From positions 1 to 60,079 of the forward strand of contig JAGQTY010000020.1 of the NCBI GenBank assembly GCA_020438795.1: a stretch of 60,079 bases of DNA, read 5' to 3'. Shown here piece by piece: positions 34,111 to 45,741 of the stretch (its first letter is position 1; the number at the start of each line of letters is the position of its first letter). Made by a program: the position numbers and the translations under genes. The notes beneath the pieces were generated by a model that saw nothing but the letters and a program-made list of their open reading frames with translations, made no database searches and was not told the DNA's origin. This DNA comes from Actinomycetota bacterium (lineage in GTDB: Bacteria > Actinomycetota > Actinomycetes > S36-B12 > GCA-2699445).

Positions 34111-34695
34111 TCACTGCAGGCGCCAGGTGCCGCATCCCTGCGAGGTGACGGTATCGCCCTCGGCCAGTGCGATCGTGGGGTTGCCGGCGACGATCTCGAA
34201 GCGCGTCACTCCTTCTGCGGTGGAGACGTCGCCGAGTTCCACTCCGGTGCCGGTGACGTTGATCTCCTCGCCCCCGAGGTTCACCCCTGTCGGGTCCACC
34301 GCGACCGACAGGATACAGCCGGACTCCACTGGTTCCGTCACGGCATAGCTGCCCTCCTCGACACGGTCGCCGACCCTGACAACGCCATCGCTGAAGCTGG
34401 TCCGCTCGTTCGTGTCAGCGGAGCGCTCGGAGCTCGGTTCCGTCGTGGGGTCACCGGCTCCGGTACCGGTCTCGGTGGCTGCGCTTGCGGTGGACTCCGA
34501 ACCTGCGCCCGTGGCCGCGTCGTTGCCGGACTCGCGAGTGGCCTCGGCGACCCGGGTCGGGCTCTGGGATGCCGTCGCTCCCGCTGTTCGGCTTTCGGGG
34601 GCGTTGCATCCGGCGAGTGCGCCGGCGGCCAACAGCATCCCAGGCACCAGGACAGCGACCACGCTCAGGCGGATATCAGACCGCAATTCAGACAT
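34111..34695 (-). CDS. putative lipoprotein
   Basis: A 194-residue surface lipoprotein. The signal peptide ends with the lipobox LAGC, lipidation at C30. Residues 31-100 are a Ser/Thr/Glu/Ala-rich flexible spacer typical of actinobacterial lipoproteins. A small beta-rich domain follows (about 101-194), with VRVGDRVEEGSYAV and two cysteines (SGC, QGC) that may pair. Domain family not recognised with certainty. Lnt at 15.2 kb is the enzyme that could N-acylate it. Confidence 0.72.
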   Translation of the reverse strand: MSELRSDIRLSVVAVLVPGMLLAAGALAGCNAPESRTAGATASQSPTRVAEATRESGNDAATGAGSESTASAATETGTGAGDPTTEPSSERSADTNERTSFSDGVVRVGDRVEEGSYAVTEPVESGCILSVAVDPTGVNLGGEEINVTGTGVELGDVSTAEGVTRFEIVAGNPTIALAEGDTVTSQGCGTWRLQ

Positions 34696-34840
34696 GGTGC
34701 GAGATTAGCAATGAACTGTGGCGTCCCGGAGTCCGAGCGGGCGGAGGTTATCCCGTTGCAATCCTGCCGTCCGGTAGAGGGACGCGTCCCATGGTCGGGA
34801 CGGGGCTGCTTGGGCTGCGCTCATCGGGCAGGATGAGGGC

Positions 34841-35746
34841 ATGAAGGTCGCAATCTCCGGTTCGCACGGTTTCATCGGGTCCGCGTTGTCCACCCGGCTG
34901 GCTGAGCGGGGCGATGAGGTGTACCGCCTCGTCCGGCGGGTCCCCGCACAGCCCTTCGAGATCGAGTGGCACCCCGAACGCGGCGATGTGCCGGACGCGG
35001 TCTCCGACGAACTGGCATCGGTCGACGTGGTCGTGCATCTTGCGGGAGCCGGGCTGGGCGACCGGCGCTGGAACTCGGCCTACAAGGCCGAGATCAGGAA
35101 CAGTCGGGTGCAGGGCACGGCAGCCATAGCCGGCGCGCTGGCCCGATACGCCCGCGAGGGCCGCGGACCGACTGTCCTGCTGAGTGGGTCGGCCATCGGC
35201 TACTACGGTGACCGGGGCGACGAGGAACTCACCGAGGCCTCCGAGCCCGGGACCGGATTCCTGGCCGACGTTGTGATCGACTGGGAGGCGAAGACGTCGG
35301 TCGCCTCGGCAGCCGGGGTCCGCGTGGCGTGCCTGCGGACCGGGCTGGTGGTGAGTCCGGACGGTGGTGCGTTCGAGCGACTGGTCAGGATCTTCCGGCT
35401 CGGCGCGGGAGGGCGTCTGGGTGACGGCCGGCAGTGGTGGTCGACGATCTCCCTGCTCGACCATCTGCGGGCCGTCGAGTTCCTCCTCGACAATGGGTCC
35501 GTCTCCGGCCCCGTCAATCTCGTGGGACCCCAGCCACGCCGCAACGCGGAGGTGACGCGTGAGATCGCAGAGGCTGTTCACCGGCCCGCAGCGCTGCCCG
35601 TGCCGGGATTCGCCCTGCGAGCAGTGATGGGGGAATTCTCCGCCGATGTGCTGGCCAGCCAGCGGGTCCTGCCTGCGGTGCTGGAGCGTTCGGGTTTCTC
35701 CTGGCAGCAGCCGACGGTGCTGGAGGCACTGCGGTCCAGCGACTGA
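34841..35746 (+). CDS. TIGR01777 family NAD(P)-binding epimerase-like protein
   Basis: A 301-residue extended short-chain dehydrogenase with the Rossmann signature GSHGFIGSAL at 7-16 and the family segment HLAGAGLGDRRW...KAEIRNSRV. SGSAIGYYGDRGDEEL replaces the usual YxxxK active-site region, as in TIGR01777 proteins (YfcH/SDR39U1), and the DUF1731 C-terminal region (about 250-300) is present. The reaction is unknown for the family. It stands alone, divergent from the lipoprotein gene across 145 bases and convergent with the K+ channel. Confidence 0.83.
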   Translation: MKVAISGSHGFIGSALSTRLAERGDEVYRLVRRVPAQPFEIEWHPERGDVPDAVSDELASVDVVVHLAGAGLGDRRWNSAYKAEIRNSRVQGTAAIAGALARYAREGRGPTVLLSGSAIGYYGDRGDEELTEASEPGTGFLADVVIDWEAKTSVASAAGVRVACLRTGLVVSPDGGAFERLVRIFRLGAGGRLGDGRQWWSTISLLDHLRAVEFLLDNGSVSGPVNLVGPQPRRNAEVTREIAEAVHRPAALPVPGFALRAVMGEFSADVLASQRVLPAVLERSGFSWQQPTVLEALRSSD

Positions 35747-35764
35747 AGTCTGCCCAAGGCGTGC

Positions 35765-36604
35765 TCAGTCGGTCCCGTTGTGACCGTCCCGCGTTCCGGC
35801 TCGGTCCTCGGCTACTGATCGACGTAGCTCGCTGATCTCATCCCGGAGTTCCTGGAGGTGCGTGGCCATCTGTTCGAACCCCGCCGTGCTCGTCCGCTCC
35901 TCGGCCCGGCCCTCGTCCATGCTCTCCATGAACCACCCTGCCAGTGAGGCCGTCACGATGCCGAGGACGGCGATCCCCGTCACCATGAGCGCCCCCGCGA
36001 TGAGGCGGCCCTGTACTGTGACCGGATACATGTCGCCGTAGCCGACGGTGCTCATCGTCGTGATCGCCCACCAGAGCCCGTCGCCCACATTCTCGATGCT
36101 CGACCCCGGCGCGCCCCGCTCAGCCTGGGTGATGGACAGCGCCGCGATCACGCCGATGAGCACGGCAGTCGTGATCACGAAGAAGGTGGTCTGCAGTCGT
36201 TGGTCGCCCTTGGTCTTCTTGGAGATGAGGCCCACGATGCTGAGCGCCCGCAGTGCCCGCAGTGGCCGCAGCATCGGGAGAGCGATGATCAGCAGGTCGA
36301 AGAAGTTCTTCTTGATGAACCCCCAGGAGAACCGCGCCAGGGAGAGGCGGATGACGTAGTCGACCACGAAGATGATCCAGATGGTGATGTTGGTCCAGTT
36401 GCAGGCGGCGACCACCCGGGCCGGCAGATCCACCCAGATGATGGGTGCTGCGAACACCACGAAGAACAGGATCGCAAGGAAGACCAGTGGGTATTCGGTC
36501 CAGCGCTCATACCTGGCCAGCGCTCTGCCGAACTCCTCGTCGTGTGCGGTATCGAGTCCGTCGACTGGCTCCGTCTTCGTGAGTCCTGTACCGGTGGCCG
36601 ACAT
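35765..36604 (-). CDS. voltage-gated-like potassium channel
   Basis: A 279-residue channel subunit with six helices. The S4-like segment RPLRALRALSIVG (113-125) has regularly spaced arginines, and the selectivity filter TVGYGD is at 186-191, preceded by the pore helix. The C-terminus (about 235-270) is a short coiled coil (QMATHLQELRDEISELRRSV) likely to hold the tetramer together, as in bacterial KvAP/Kch types. The ATG at 36604 is chosen because the open frame upstream covers the argC promoter and start. It conducts K+, and the RALR array suggests voltage sensing. Confidence 0.86.
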   Translation of the reverse strand: MSATGTGLTKTEPVDGLDTAHDEEFGRALARYERWTEYPLVFLAILFFVVFAAPIIWVDLPARVVAACNWTNITIWIIFVVDYVIRLSLARFSWGFIKKNFFDLLIIALPMLRPLRALRALSIVGLISKKTKGDQRLQTTFFVITTAVLIGVIAALSITQAERGAPGSSIENVGDGLWWAITTMSTVGYGDMYPVTVQGRLIAGALMVTGIAVLGIVTASLAGWFMESMDEGRAEERTSTAGFEQMATHLQELRDEISELRRSVAEDRAGTRDGHNGTD

Positions 36605-36721
36605 GGGGTCCACGTTACCGGCGCCGCTGTGATGTTCCCCGCGGAATTGCAGGGGACCTCGCGACGGCAGTAACGGATATGAGGCCCAGCACCCGACCGA
36701 CGGCGAGTATGTGCATATGTG

Positions 36722-36727
36722 TATAGT
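36722..36727 (+). promoter_or_regulatory. -10 element for leaderless argC transcript, with possible ArgR site
   Basis: TATAGT lies with six bases between it and the argC ATG, the spacing expected if transcription starts at or next to the A of the ATG. No ribosome-binding site is present. The surrounding TGTGCATATGTGTATA (36710-36725) is an AT-rich direct repeat overlapping the -10 and is where an ArgR box would be expected; it matches ARG-box consensus only loosely. Confidence 0.5.
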
Positions 36728-36733
36728 GTTGTC

Positions 36734-37774
36734 ATGCAGTATCTGAAGGCCGGGGTCGTCGGTGCCAGTGGTTATGCGGGCGGTGAACTCCTGCGGCTGC
36801 TCGCGAATCATCCGCAGCTGGCCGTCACCGTGGTGACCGGGTCCGGCAGCGCCGGCAGGGACCTGATCGAGCTGCACCCCAACCTCGCCGGCGACCCGCG
36901 GTATGCGCAGATGGTGCTGCAGCCGGCGACGGTTGATGGCCTCAGCGGTTGCGACGTTGTGTTCCTGGCCCTTCCTCACGGCCACAGCGCGGCCCTTGCG
37001 GTGGATCTTCCCGCAGATGTCGTGGTCGTCGATCTCGGTGCCGATCACCGGCTGGCCGACCCGGAGGCGTGGCAACGCTACTATGGGCTGCCCCACGCGG
37101 GGCACTGGGCCTACGGCCTACCGGAACTGGCCGAGGTCCGACCCGCCCTGCGCGGGGCCCGGCGCATCGCCAATCCGGGCTGCTATCCGACCGCGGTGGC
37201 GCTGGCGCTGGCGCCGTTGCTGGGCGCGGGACTGGTGCGGGTCGAGGACATCGTGGTCGTCGCGGCCAGTGGGACCTCTGGCGCGGGCCGGGGGCTGGCG
37301 GACACGCTGCATTCGGCCGCCGTCATGGGTTCGATGTCGGCGTACAAGGTGGGTGGGGGCCACCAGCACACGCCTGAGATGGAACAGTCGCTGTCGGCCG
37401 CCGCGGGCAGTCCGGTCACGCTCTCCTTCACGCCGATGCTCGCGCCCATGGCTCGTGGCATTCTGGCCACCGTTTCGGCCGCGGCGCTCACCAGCGCCGT
37501 TGAGGATGTCCGCGAGGCGCTGTACACCGCCTATGTGGACGAGCCGTTCGTCACCGTCCTGCCGGAGGGTCGTTGGCCCACCACCGGTGCGGTGCTCGGG
37601 TCCAACAGCGCTCAGCTGCAGGTGGCACTGGACCCCCATTCGGGCCGGGTCAGTGTCGTGTCCGCCATCGACAATCTGGTCAAGGGTGCGGCGGGGCAGG
37701 CCATCCAGAACGCCAACATCGCCCTGGATCTCGAGGAGACGACCGGACTGCCACTGCTGGGCGTGGCGCCATGA
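36734..37774 (+). CDS. argC: N-acetyl-gamma-glutamyl-phosphate reductase
   Basis: Third step of arginine synthesis: NADPH reduction of N-acetylglutamyl-phosphate. The 346-residue protein has the Rossmann start VGASGYAGGELLRLL, the catalytic cysteine C150 in IANPGCYPTA, and the SGAGRG and KVGGGHQHTPEM segments. The ATG at 36734 gives MQYLKAGVVGASGYAGG. It is the first gene of the argCJBDRGH cluster, with all genes close or overlapping. Confidence 0.96.
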   Translation: MQYLKAGVVGASGYAGGELLRLLANHPQLAVTVVTGSGSAGRDLIELHPNLAGDPRYAQMVLQPATVDGLSGCDVVFLALPHGHSAALAVDLPADVVVVDLGADHRLADPEAWQRYYGLPHAGHWAYGLPELAEVRPALRGARRIANPGCYPTAVALALAPLLGAGLVRVEDIVVVAASGTSGAGRGLADTLHSAAVMGSMSAYKVGGGHQHTPEMEQSLSAAAGSPVTLSFTPMLAPMARGILATVSAAALTSAVEDVREALYTAYVDEPFVTVLPEGRWPTTGAVLGSNSAQLQVALDPHSGRVSVVSAIDNLVKGAAGQAIQNANIALDLEETTGLPLLGVAP

Positions 37775-37805
37775 CGGGCCCGGTTCCACTGAAGGAGGCA
37801 CAGTC

Positions 37806-38963
37806 ATGTCAGTGACGGCTGCGGCCGGTTTCGAAGCGGCCGGTGTCAGCGCCGGGCTCAAGAGCAGCGGTGCCCCCGATGTCGCCCTCGTGGTCAATCT
37901 GGGGCCCAGCCAGACCGCTGCGGGCGTCTTCACGTCCAACCGCATCAAGGCTGCCCCGGTGCTGTGGACCGAACAGTGCCTGCGCACCGGCAGCAGTCAT
38001 GCCGTGGTGCTCAACTCCGGGGGCGCCAACGCCTGCACCGGACCCGAGGGTTTCGCCGACACCCATCACACTGCTGAGTACGTGGCTGAGCTGCTGGAGT
38101 GTGGTCCGATCGACGTGGCCGTGTGCTCGACGGGTCTCATCGGAGTGAGGCTCGACATGGGGCTGCTGCGAGCGGGGATCGCCGCCGCAGCCGACTCGCT
38201 GGCAGACGATGCGGCCGCGGGACTGGCCGCGGCGCGAGCCATCATGACCACTGACTCCGTACCGAAGCGTGCGCAGGCTGCGTGCGGGCCGGCAGTGGTC
38301 GGCGGGATGGCCAAGGGTGCGGGGATGCTGGCACCTGGCATGGCGACCATGTTGTCCGTGCTCACCACCGATGTGATCGCGTCACCGGAACTGCTGGCCG
38401 ACGTGCTGACCGCGGCTGTCTCGCGCACCTTCAACCGGGTCGACTCCGACGGGTGCATGTCGACCAACGACACCGTCCTGCTGCTTGCCTCCGGCGCCAG
38501 CGGGCATACGCCCACACCCGAGGAACTGCTGGCCGCGGTGGAACAGGTCTGTGCGGAACTTAGCCGCCAGCTCGTGGCGGATGCTGAGGGTGCCAGTAAG
38601 GAGATCGCGGTGACCGTGCGGGGTGCGGCTACCGAGGCGGACGCCGAGGTTGCCGCGCGTGCGGTCACACGTAGCAACCTGTTCAAGTGTGCGATGTACG
38701 GGGAGGACCCCAACTGGGGCAGGATCATCTCCGCGGTGGGGACGACCGACGCCGACTTCGAGGCCGATCGTATCGATGCCGCCGTGAACGACGTCTGGGT
38801 CTGCCGGGCCGGAGGTGTCGGCGAGGACCGGGAACTGGTCGACATGTCGGGCCGCGAGGTCCACGTCATCGTCGATCTGCATGCCGGGGAACACGAGGTC
38901 ACGGTCTGGACCAACGACCTCACCAAGGAATACGTCCACGAGAACTCGGCCTACTCGACCTGA
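37806..38963 (+). CDS. argJ: bifunctional ornithine acetyltransferase / N-acetylglutamate synthase
   Basis: Recycles the acetyl group from N-acetylornithine to glutamate. The 385-residue precursor cleaves itself; the nucleophile T181 lies in [17 protein letters not shown], just where the alpha and beta chains separate. [10 protein letters not shown] and [18 protein letters not shown] segments (here [14 protein letters not shown]) are conserved. Presence of argJ means the cyclic acetyl pathway, so no argE is needed. GAAGGAGG precedes the ATG at 37806. Confidence 0.96.
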   Translation: MSVTAAAGFEAAGVSAGLKSSGAPDVALVVNLGPSQTAAGVFTSNRIKAAPVLWTEQCLRTGSSHAVVLNSGGANACTGPEGFADTHHTAEYVAELLECGPIDVAVCSTGLIGVRLDMGLLRAGIAAAADSLADDAAAGLAAARAIMTTDSVPKRAQAACGPAVVGGMAKGAGMLAPGMATMLSVLTTDVIASPELLADVLTAAVSRTFNRVDSDGCMSTNDTVLLLASGASGHTPTPEELLAAVEQVCAELSRQLVADAEGASKEIAVTVRGAATEADAEVAARAVTRSNLFKCAMYGEDPNWGRIISAVGTTDADFEADRIDAAVNDVWVCRAGGVGEDRELVDMSGREVHVIVDLHAGEHEVTVWTNDLTKEYVHENSAYST

Positions 38964-38973
38964 GGAGTACAAC

Positions 38974-39882
38974 ATGAGCATCCTGCGGTCGACGCCCAGA
39001 GACAGCGCCATTGCGAATGCGCGGGTGCTGGCTGACGCACTGCCGTGGCTCGAACGGTTCCACGGCGCCACCGTCGTGGTGAAGTACGGCGGCAACGCGA
39101 TGATCGACGACACACTGCGTCGATCCTTCGCCGAGGACATCCTCTTCCTGCGCCTAGCGGGCCTGCGACCCGTCATCACCCATGGGGGCGGCCCTCAGAT
39201 CAGCGCCATGCTTGACCAGCTCGGGATCCATTCGGAGTTCACCGGTGGCTACCGGGTCACCACGTCTGAGGCCATGAAGGTGGTGCGGATGGTGCTCACC
39301 GGGCAGGTGCAGCGCGAGATCGTCTCCCTCATCAACGAGCACGGCCCCTATGCTGTGGGCGTCTCGGGCGAGGACGCGCACCTGTTCACGGCTTCGCGGC
39401 GCATGGTGTCCGTCGACGGGGAGCAGCAGGACATCGGCTTCGTGGGCGATGTGCGTGATGTCAGGCCGGACCTGGTCACTGCGCTGCTGGACGACGGGCT
39501 GATCCCAGTGGTCTCCAGCATCGGCATCGGCGACGACGGTGAGGTCTACAACATCAATGCCGATGCGGCTGCCTCGGCATTGGCCCGATCACTGGGAGCG
39601 AAGAAGTTCGTGCTCCTGACCGACGTCGAAGGATTGTACGCGGACTGGCCGCACAGCGAGGAGATCATCCGCACGATCTACGTCGATGAGCTCCGGGCGA
39701 AGATCCCTACCCTGAGTTCGGGCATGATCCCCAAGATGCAGGCCTGCCTCGATGCGGTCTCCTGGGGAATCCCGAGGGCGCATGTCATCGACGGCAGGGT
39801 GCCGCATGCGCTGCTGCTGGAGATCTTCTCCGACGAGGGCATCGGCACGATGGTGCTGCCCCAGGGAGCCCCCGATGAGTAG
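38974..39882 (+). CDS. argB: acetylglutamate kinase
   Basis: Second step of the pathway and, in argJ organisms, usually the arginine-inhibited one. The 302-residue amino acid kinase has [21 protein letters not shown], the [19 protein letters not shown] nucleotide site and [13 protein letters not shown]. The N-terminal helix (about 1-30) present here is the type linked to arginine-sensitive hexamers. ATG 38974 follows TGAGGAG; the frame upstream to 38815 overlaps argJ. argD starts inside its last eight bases. Confidence 0.95.
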   Translation: MSILRSTPRDSAIANARVLADALPWLERFHGATVVVKYGGNAMIDDTLRRSFAEDILFLRLAGLRPVITHGGGPQISAMLDQLGIHSEFTGGYRVTTSEAMKVVRMVLTGQVQREIVSLINEHGPYAVGVSGEDAHLFTASRRMVSVDGEQQDIGFVGDVRDVRPDLVTALLDDGLIPVVSSIGIGDDGEVYNINADAAASALARSLGAKKFVLLTDVEGLYADWPHSEEIIRTIYVDELRAKIPTLSSGMIPKMQACLDAVSWGIPRAHVIDGRVPHALLLEIFSDEGIGTMVLPQGAPDE

Positions 39883-41056
39883 GACGACAGAGCTGCAGGC
39901 GCGCTGGGACGCTGTGATGATGCGCAACTACGGCACCCCGCCGCTGGCCATCAGCTCGGGCAGCGGCAGCTGGGTCACCGACGCAGACGGCCGGCGGTAT
40001 CTGGACCTGGTGGCCGGCATCGCCGTATCCAGCGTCGGTCACTGCCATCCGGCGGTCCGCGATGCCATCGCCGAACAGGCCGGGCGGCTGATACACAGCA
40101 GCAACCTGGCCATCAACGAACCGGCCCTCGCACTGGCCGAACGATTGGTCTCTGTGCTGGAGGTACCTGCCCGGGTCTTCTTCTGCCAGGACGGCGCCAC
40201 GGCCAACGAGGCCGCCTACAAGATCGTCAGACGTCACCCGGAAGGGCGTTCCCGGATCATCGCGATGGTCGGCTCCTTCCACGGCAGGACCATGGGTGCG
40301 TTGTCCGTGACCGGGAACCCTGCCAAGCGGGTGCCCTTCGAACCCTTGCCGGGGCCCGTGGACTTCGTGCCTTTCGGTGATGAGACCGCGCTGGCCGAGG
40401 CCATCTCGCCGGATACCGCGGCGGTGTTCGTCGAGCCGGTGCAGGGGGAGAACGGCGTGGTCGTGCCCCCGCCGGAGTATCTGATGCAGGTCCGGCGGAT
40501 CTGTGACGACGCCGGGGCGTGGCTGGTCGTCGATGAGGTTCAGTCGGGCATCGGCCGGACGGGTTCCTGGTTCGCCACGACGGCGGCCGGGGTCATCCCC
40601 GAGGTCATGACCCTGGCCAAGGGGCTGGCCGGTGGCATGCCTCTGGGTGCCTGCCTGGCGACCGGGGCGGCGGCGCAAGCGCTGCAGCCCGGGGATCACG
40701 GCTCGACCTTCGGCGGCAACCCGGTATCAGCGGCGGCATCGCTGGCGGTGCTGGACATCATCGAGGAAGAGGGGCTGCTGGAGCATGTCCGGGAGCAGGG
40801 TCAGCGGCTCACGGTGTCCTTCGACCGGCTCGTCGGCAACGGCATCACTGCCCACCGCGGCGTGGGTCTGTGGCGCGCTCTGGTGCTGCCGGCGCAGAAC
40901 GCAGCCTCGGTGGAACTCGCCGCGCGTGATGCCGGGTTCCTCGTCAACGCAGTGCGACCCGACACGATCCGGCTGGCCCCCGCGCTGAACATCCCGCAGG
41001 CCGAACTGGACACGTTCTGCGCAGAGTTGCCGGAAATTCTGGGGGCGGCGGCATGA
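39875..41056 (+). CDS. argD: acetylornithine aminotransferase
   Basis: Fourth step: PLP-dependent transamination of N-acetylglutamate semialdehyde to N-acetylornithine. The 393-residue class III aminotransferase has the PLP lysine K249 in TLAKGLAGG and the ring-binding Asp in [13 protein letters not shown] (D220). The phosphate-binding loop reads [12 protein letters not shown] instead of the common NSGAEANEAA, a mild deviation. It overlaps argB by eight bases and argR by four, implying coupled translation. Confidence 0.95.
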   Translation: MSRTTELQARWDAVMMRNYGTPPLAISSGSGSWVTDADGRRYLDLVAGIAVSSVGHCHPAVRDAIAEQAGRLIHSSNLAINEPALALAERLVSVLEVPARVFFCQDGATANEAAYKIVRRHPEGRSRIIAMVGSFHGRTMGALSVTGNPAKRVPFEPLPGPVDFVPFGDETALAEAISPDTAAVFVEPVQGENGVVVPPPEYLMQVRRICDDAGAWLVVDEVQSGIGRTGSWFATTAAGVIPEVMTLAKGLAGGMPLGACLATGAAAQALQPGDHGSTFGGNPVSAAASLAVLDIIEEEGLLEHVREQGQRLTVSFDRLVGNGITAHRGVGLWRALVLPAQNAASVELAARDAGFLVNAVRPDTIRLAPALNIPQAELDTFCAELPEILGAAA

Positions 41057-41568
41057 GTATTCCCCGGAGCATGTCGGCCCGCAGGCTGCGCATCGCCGAG
41101 ATCCTCACCAGGCGAGAGGTGTGCAACCAGGCCGAACTGCAGGAGTTACTGGCCGATGACGGGTTCGAGGTCACCCAGGCTACGGTGAGCCGTGATCTGG
41201 ATGAGTTGCGGGCCACCAAGGTGCCGAACGAATCCGGGGAACTGGTGTATGCCCTGCCGGGTGAGGGCGGCGACCACAGCGTTCGGCCCCCGCAGGAGGA
41301 GCAGTGGCACGGAGCGCGGCTCGCACGCGTGGGTGCCGAGCTCATCTCCAGCATCGACTCCTCGGCCAACAACGTGGTGATCCGGACCCCGCCCGGTGCC
41401 GCCCAGTATGTGGCGAGCGCGCTGGACCGGACCGAGGTACCCGGCATCATCGGAACCGTCGCGGGGGATGACACCATCCTGCTGGTCACCAGAGAGCCCC
41501 AGGGTGGTTCCGCCGTGGCTGCGGAGTTGCTGAGCCTGATCAATCGCCGGGCTCGGTCACAGGGCTGA
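41053..41568 (+). CDS. argR: arginine repressor
   Basis: A 171-residue transcription factor that binds ARG boxes when arginine is present. The N-terminal winged helix contains [24 protein letters not shown] and [16 protein letters not shown]; the C-terminal oligomerisation/arginine-binding domain contains [20 protein letters not shown] and [13 protein letters not shown] with the arginine-binding Asp pair. Encoded inside the operon it should control, between argD and argG, as in many actinobacteria. Confidence 0.95.
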   Translation: MSIPRSMSARRLRIAEILTRREVCNQAELQELLADDGFEVTQATVSRDLDELRATKVPNESGELVYALPGEGGDHSVRPPQEEQWHGARLARVGAELISSIDSSANNVVIRTPPGAAQYVASALDRTEVPGIIGTVAGDDTILLVTREPQGGSAVAAELLSLINRRARSQG

Positions 41569-41593
41569 CAGATCAACGAATATTGGAGTGAAG

Positions 41594-44234
<2,641 letters not shown>

Positions 44235-44385
44235 CCTGTCCGCGCCGACGTGCCGGGCGGGGGTCTGCGCAATGGCGCCGTCTTCCCCTGATCGGAGCAG
44301 TGGTTCAGCCGGAGGGGACGCATCCCAGGAAATGTGGTTAGAGTCGGGTCGCCCGCGGATACACCCTCGGTAGCAGGAGGTGCTC

Positions 44386-45741
44386 ATGGGTGGTTCATCG
44401 ATCCGGGCCGGAATCTTCGCAGGGACGCTCTTCGGGTACGGGACCGGGATCATCGCGGGCGCCCTGATCCCGCTGACCAACCAGTACGGATTCGATCCGC
44501 TGTCTGCAGGGCTCATCACGGCGACGGCGCTGCTCGGAGCGCTGCTGGGCGCGCTGTTCGCGGGCCCGGTCGCCGACCGCGTGGGACGCCTCAACGCACT
44601 GAGTATCGGAGCGGTGCTCTTCGGGATCGGCTCGGTACTGTCGGCGATCACGCTGTTCGGGATCATGCCGCTGCTGATCACCGGTCGCCTCATCGTCGGT
44701 CTGGGCATCGGCTTCGTGTCGGCGGTTGCGCCCATGTACCTGTCCGAGGTCGCTCCCGCGGCCAGACGGGGGCTGGGCGTGGGGCTCTACCAGTCGCTGG
44801 TTGCGTCCTCGATGGTTGTCGCCTATCTCGTGGGGTTCGCACTGCAGGGCAGCGAGAACGGCTGGCGGGTCATGTTCGCACTCGGCCTTGTGCTGGCGCT
44901 CGGGCAACTCCTGTGCAACCGGGCTGGGCTCGAGAGCCCGGTCTATCTGAGGGCCCAGGGCGAACTGGAACATGCCGAAGGCAACACCCGTGCGCTCGGC
45001 CTCGAACTCGAGAGCATCTCCGCAGGGCAGGCGAGCCGGCCATGGTCGGCGTTCCTGCACCGCCCCGGACGTCACTTCCTCATCCTGGCAGCCACGCTGG
45101 CGGGCGCTCAGATCCTGACCGGGATCAACGTCCTGCTGTACTACGCCCCCACCATGTTCATCAACGCAGGCATCACCGATTCCAGTGGCGCATTCGTGGC
45201 GGTCATCATCATCGGCGTGGTGAACGCGATCGGCACCTTCATCGGGCTGGCGGTGATCGAACGATTCAATCGCAGAACGTTGCTGGTTGTGGGGGCCGCC
45301 GGAATGACCCTGAGCATGGCTGGGGTGGCGCTGATCGCCGCATTCGGAGCGGCGACTTCGCTGGCGACGGTGATGGTGGGTCTGCTGATGGCATTTGTGC
45401 TCTTCTTCGAGATCTCGATCGGTCCGGTGGCATGGCTCATGATCAGCGAGCTGATGCCCGCCGAACTGCGGGGCAAGGGTGTCAGTTTTGCGGTCATGGT
45501 GAACTGGGCGCTCAACACCGCGTTGACCCTGGGGGCCCTCTCCCTCATCAGCGGCCTCGGCCTGGGTGTCACGTTCGCCATCTTCGCGACCTTCAACCTC
45601 GCGCTGCTGGCCTTCGCGGTGTTCGCCCTGCCAGAGACCAGAGGCAGGCGCCTGGACGATGTGCACGCCGAGCTGGGCTGGGTGTCGGGACCTGAAGCCA
45701 TGGCAGAGGCGCAGTCCCGGGGTGGTCAGCCCCGTCAGTGA
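44386..45741 (+). CDS. MFS sugar porter family transporter
   Basis: A 451-residue proton-linked sugar transporter with 12 helices. Sugar porter signatures: GPVADRVGRLNAL after helix 2, the R-rich loop APAARRGLGVGLYQS after helix 4, LTGINVLLYYAPTMF in helix 7 and PETRGRRLDD after helix 12. AGGAGGT ends four bases before ATG 44386. A xylose operon lies 8 kb away, so xylose is a possible substrate, but glucose or others are equally possible. The 3' end overlaps the convergent gene by seven bases. Confidence 0.87.
   Translation: MGGSSIRAGIFAGTLFGYGTGIIAGALIPLTNQYGFDPLSAGLITATALLGALLGALFAGPVADRVGRLNALSIGAVLFGIGSVLSAITLFGIMPLLITGRLIVGLGIGFVSAVAPMYLSEVAPAARRGLGVGLYQSLVASSMVVAYLVGFALQGSENGWRVMFALGLVLALGQLLCNRAGLESPVYLRAQGELEHAEGNTRALGLELESISAGQASRPWSAFLHRPGRHFLILAATLAGAQILTGINVLLYYAPTMFINAGITDSSGAFVAVIIIGVVNAIGTFIGLAVIERFNRRTLLVVGAAGMTLSMAGVALIAAFGAATSLATVMVGLLMAFVLFFEISIGPVAWLMISELMPAELRGKGVSFAVMVNWALNTALTLGALSLISGLGLGVTFAIFATFNLALLAFAVFALPETRGRRLDDVHAELGWVSGPEAMAEAQSRGGQPRQ

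Noticed and set aside
36903..37805. Upstream extension of argJ
   Set aside because: Runs through argC in another frame; ATG 37806 follows a clear ribosome-binding site.
44395..45666. 423-codon minus-strand open frame opposite the sugar porter
   Set aside because: Arg/His/Glu-rich translation typical of an antisense of membrane helices; no motifs.
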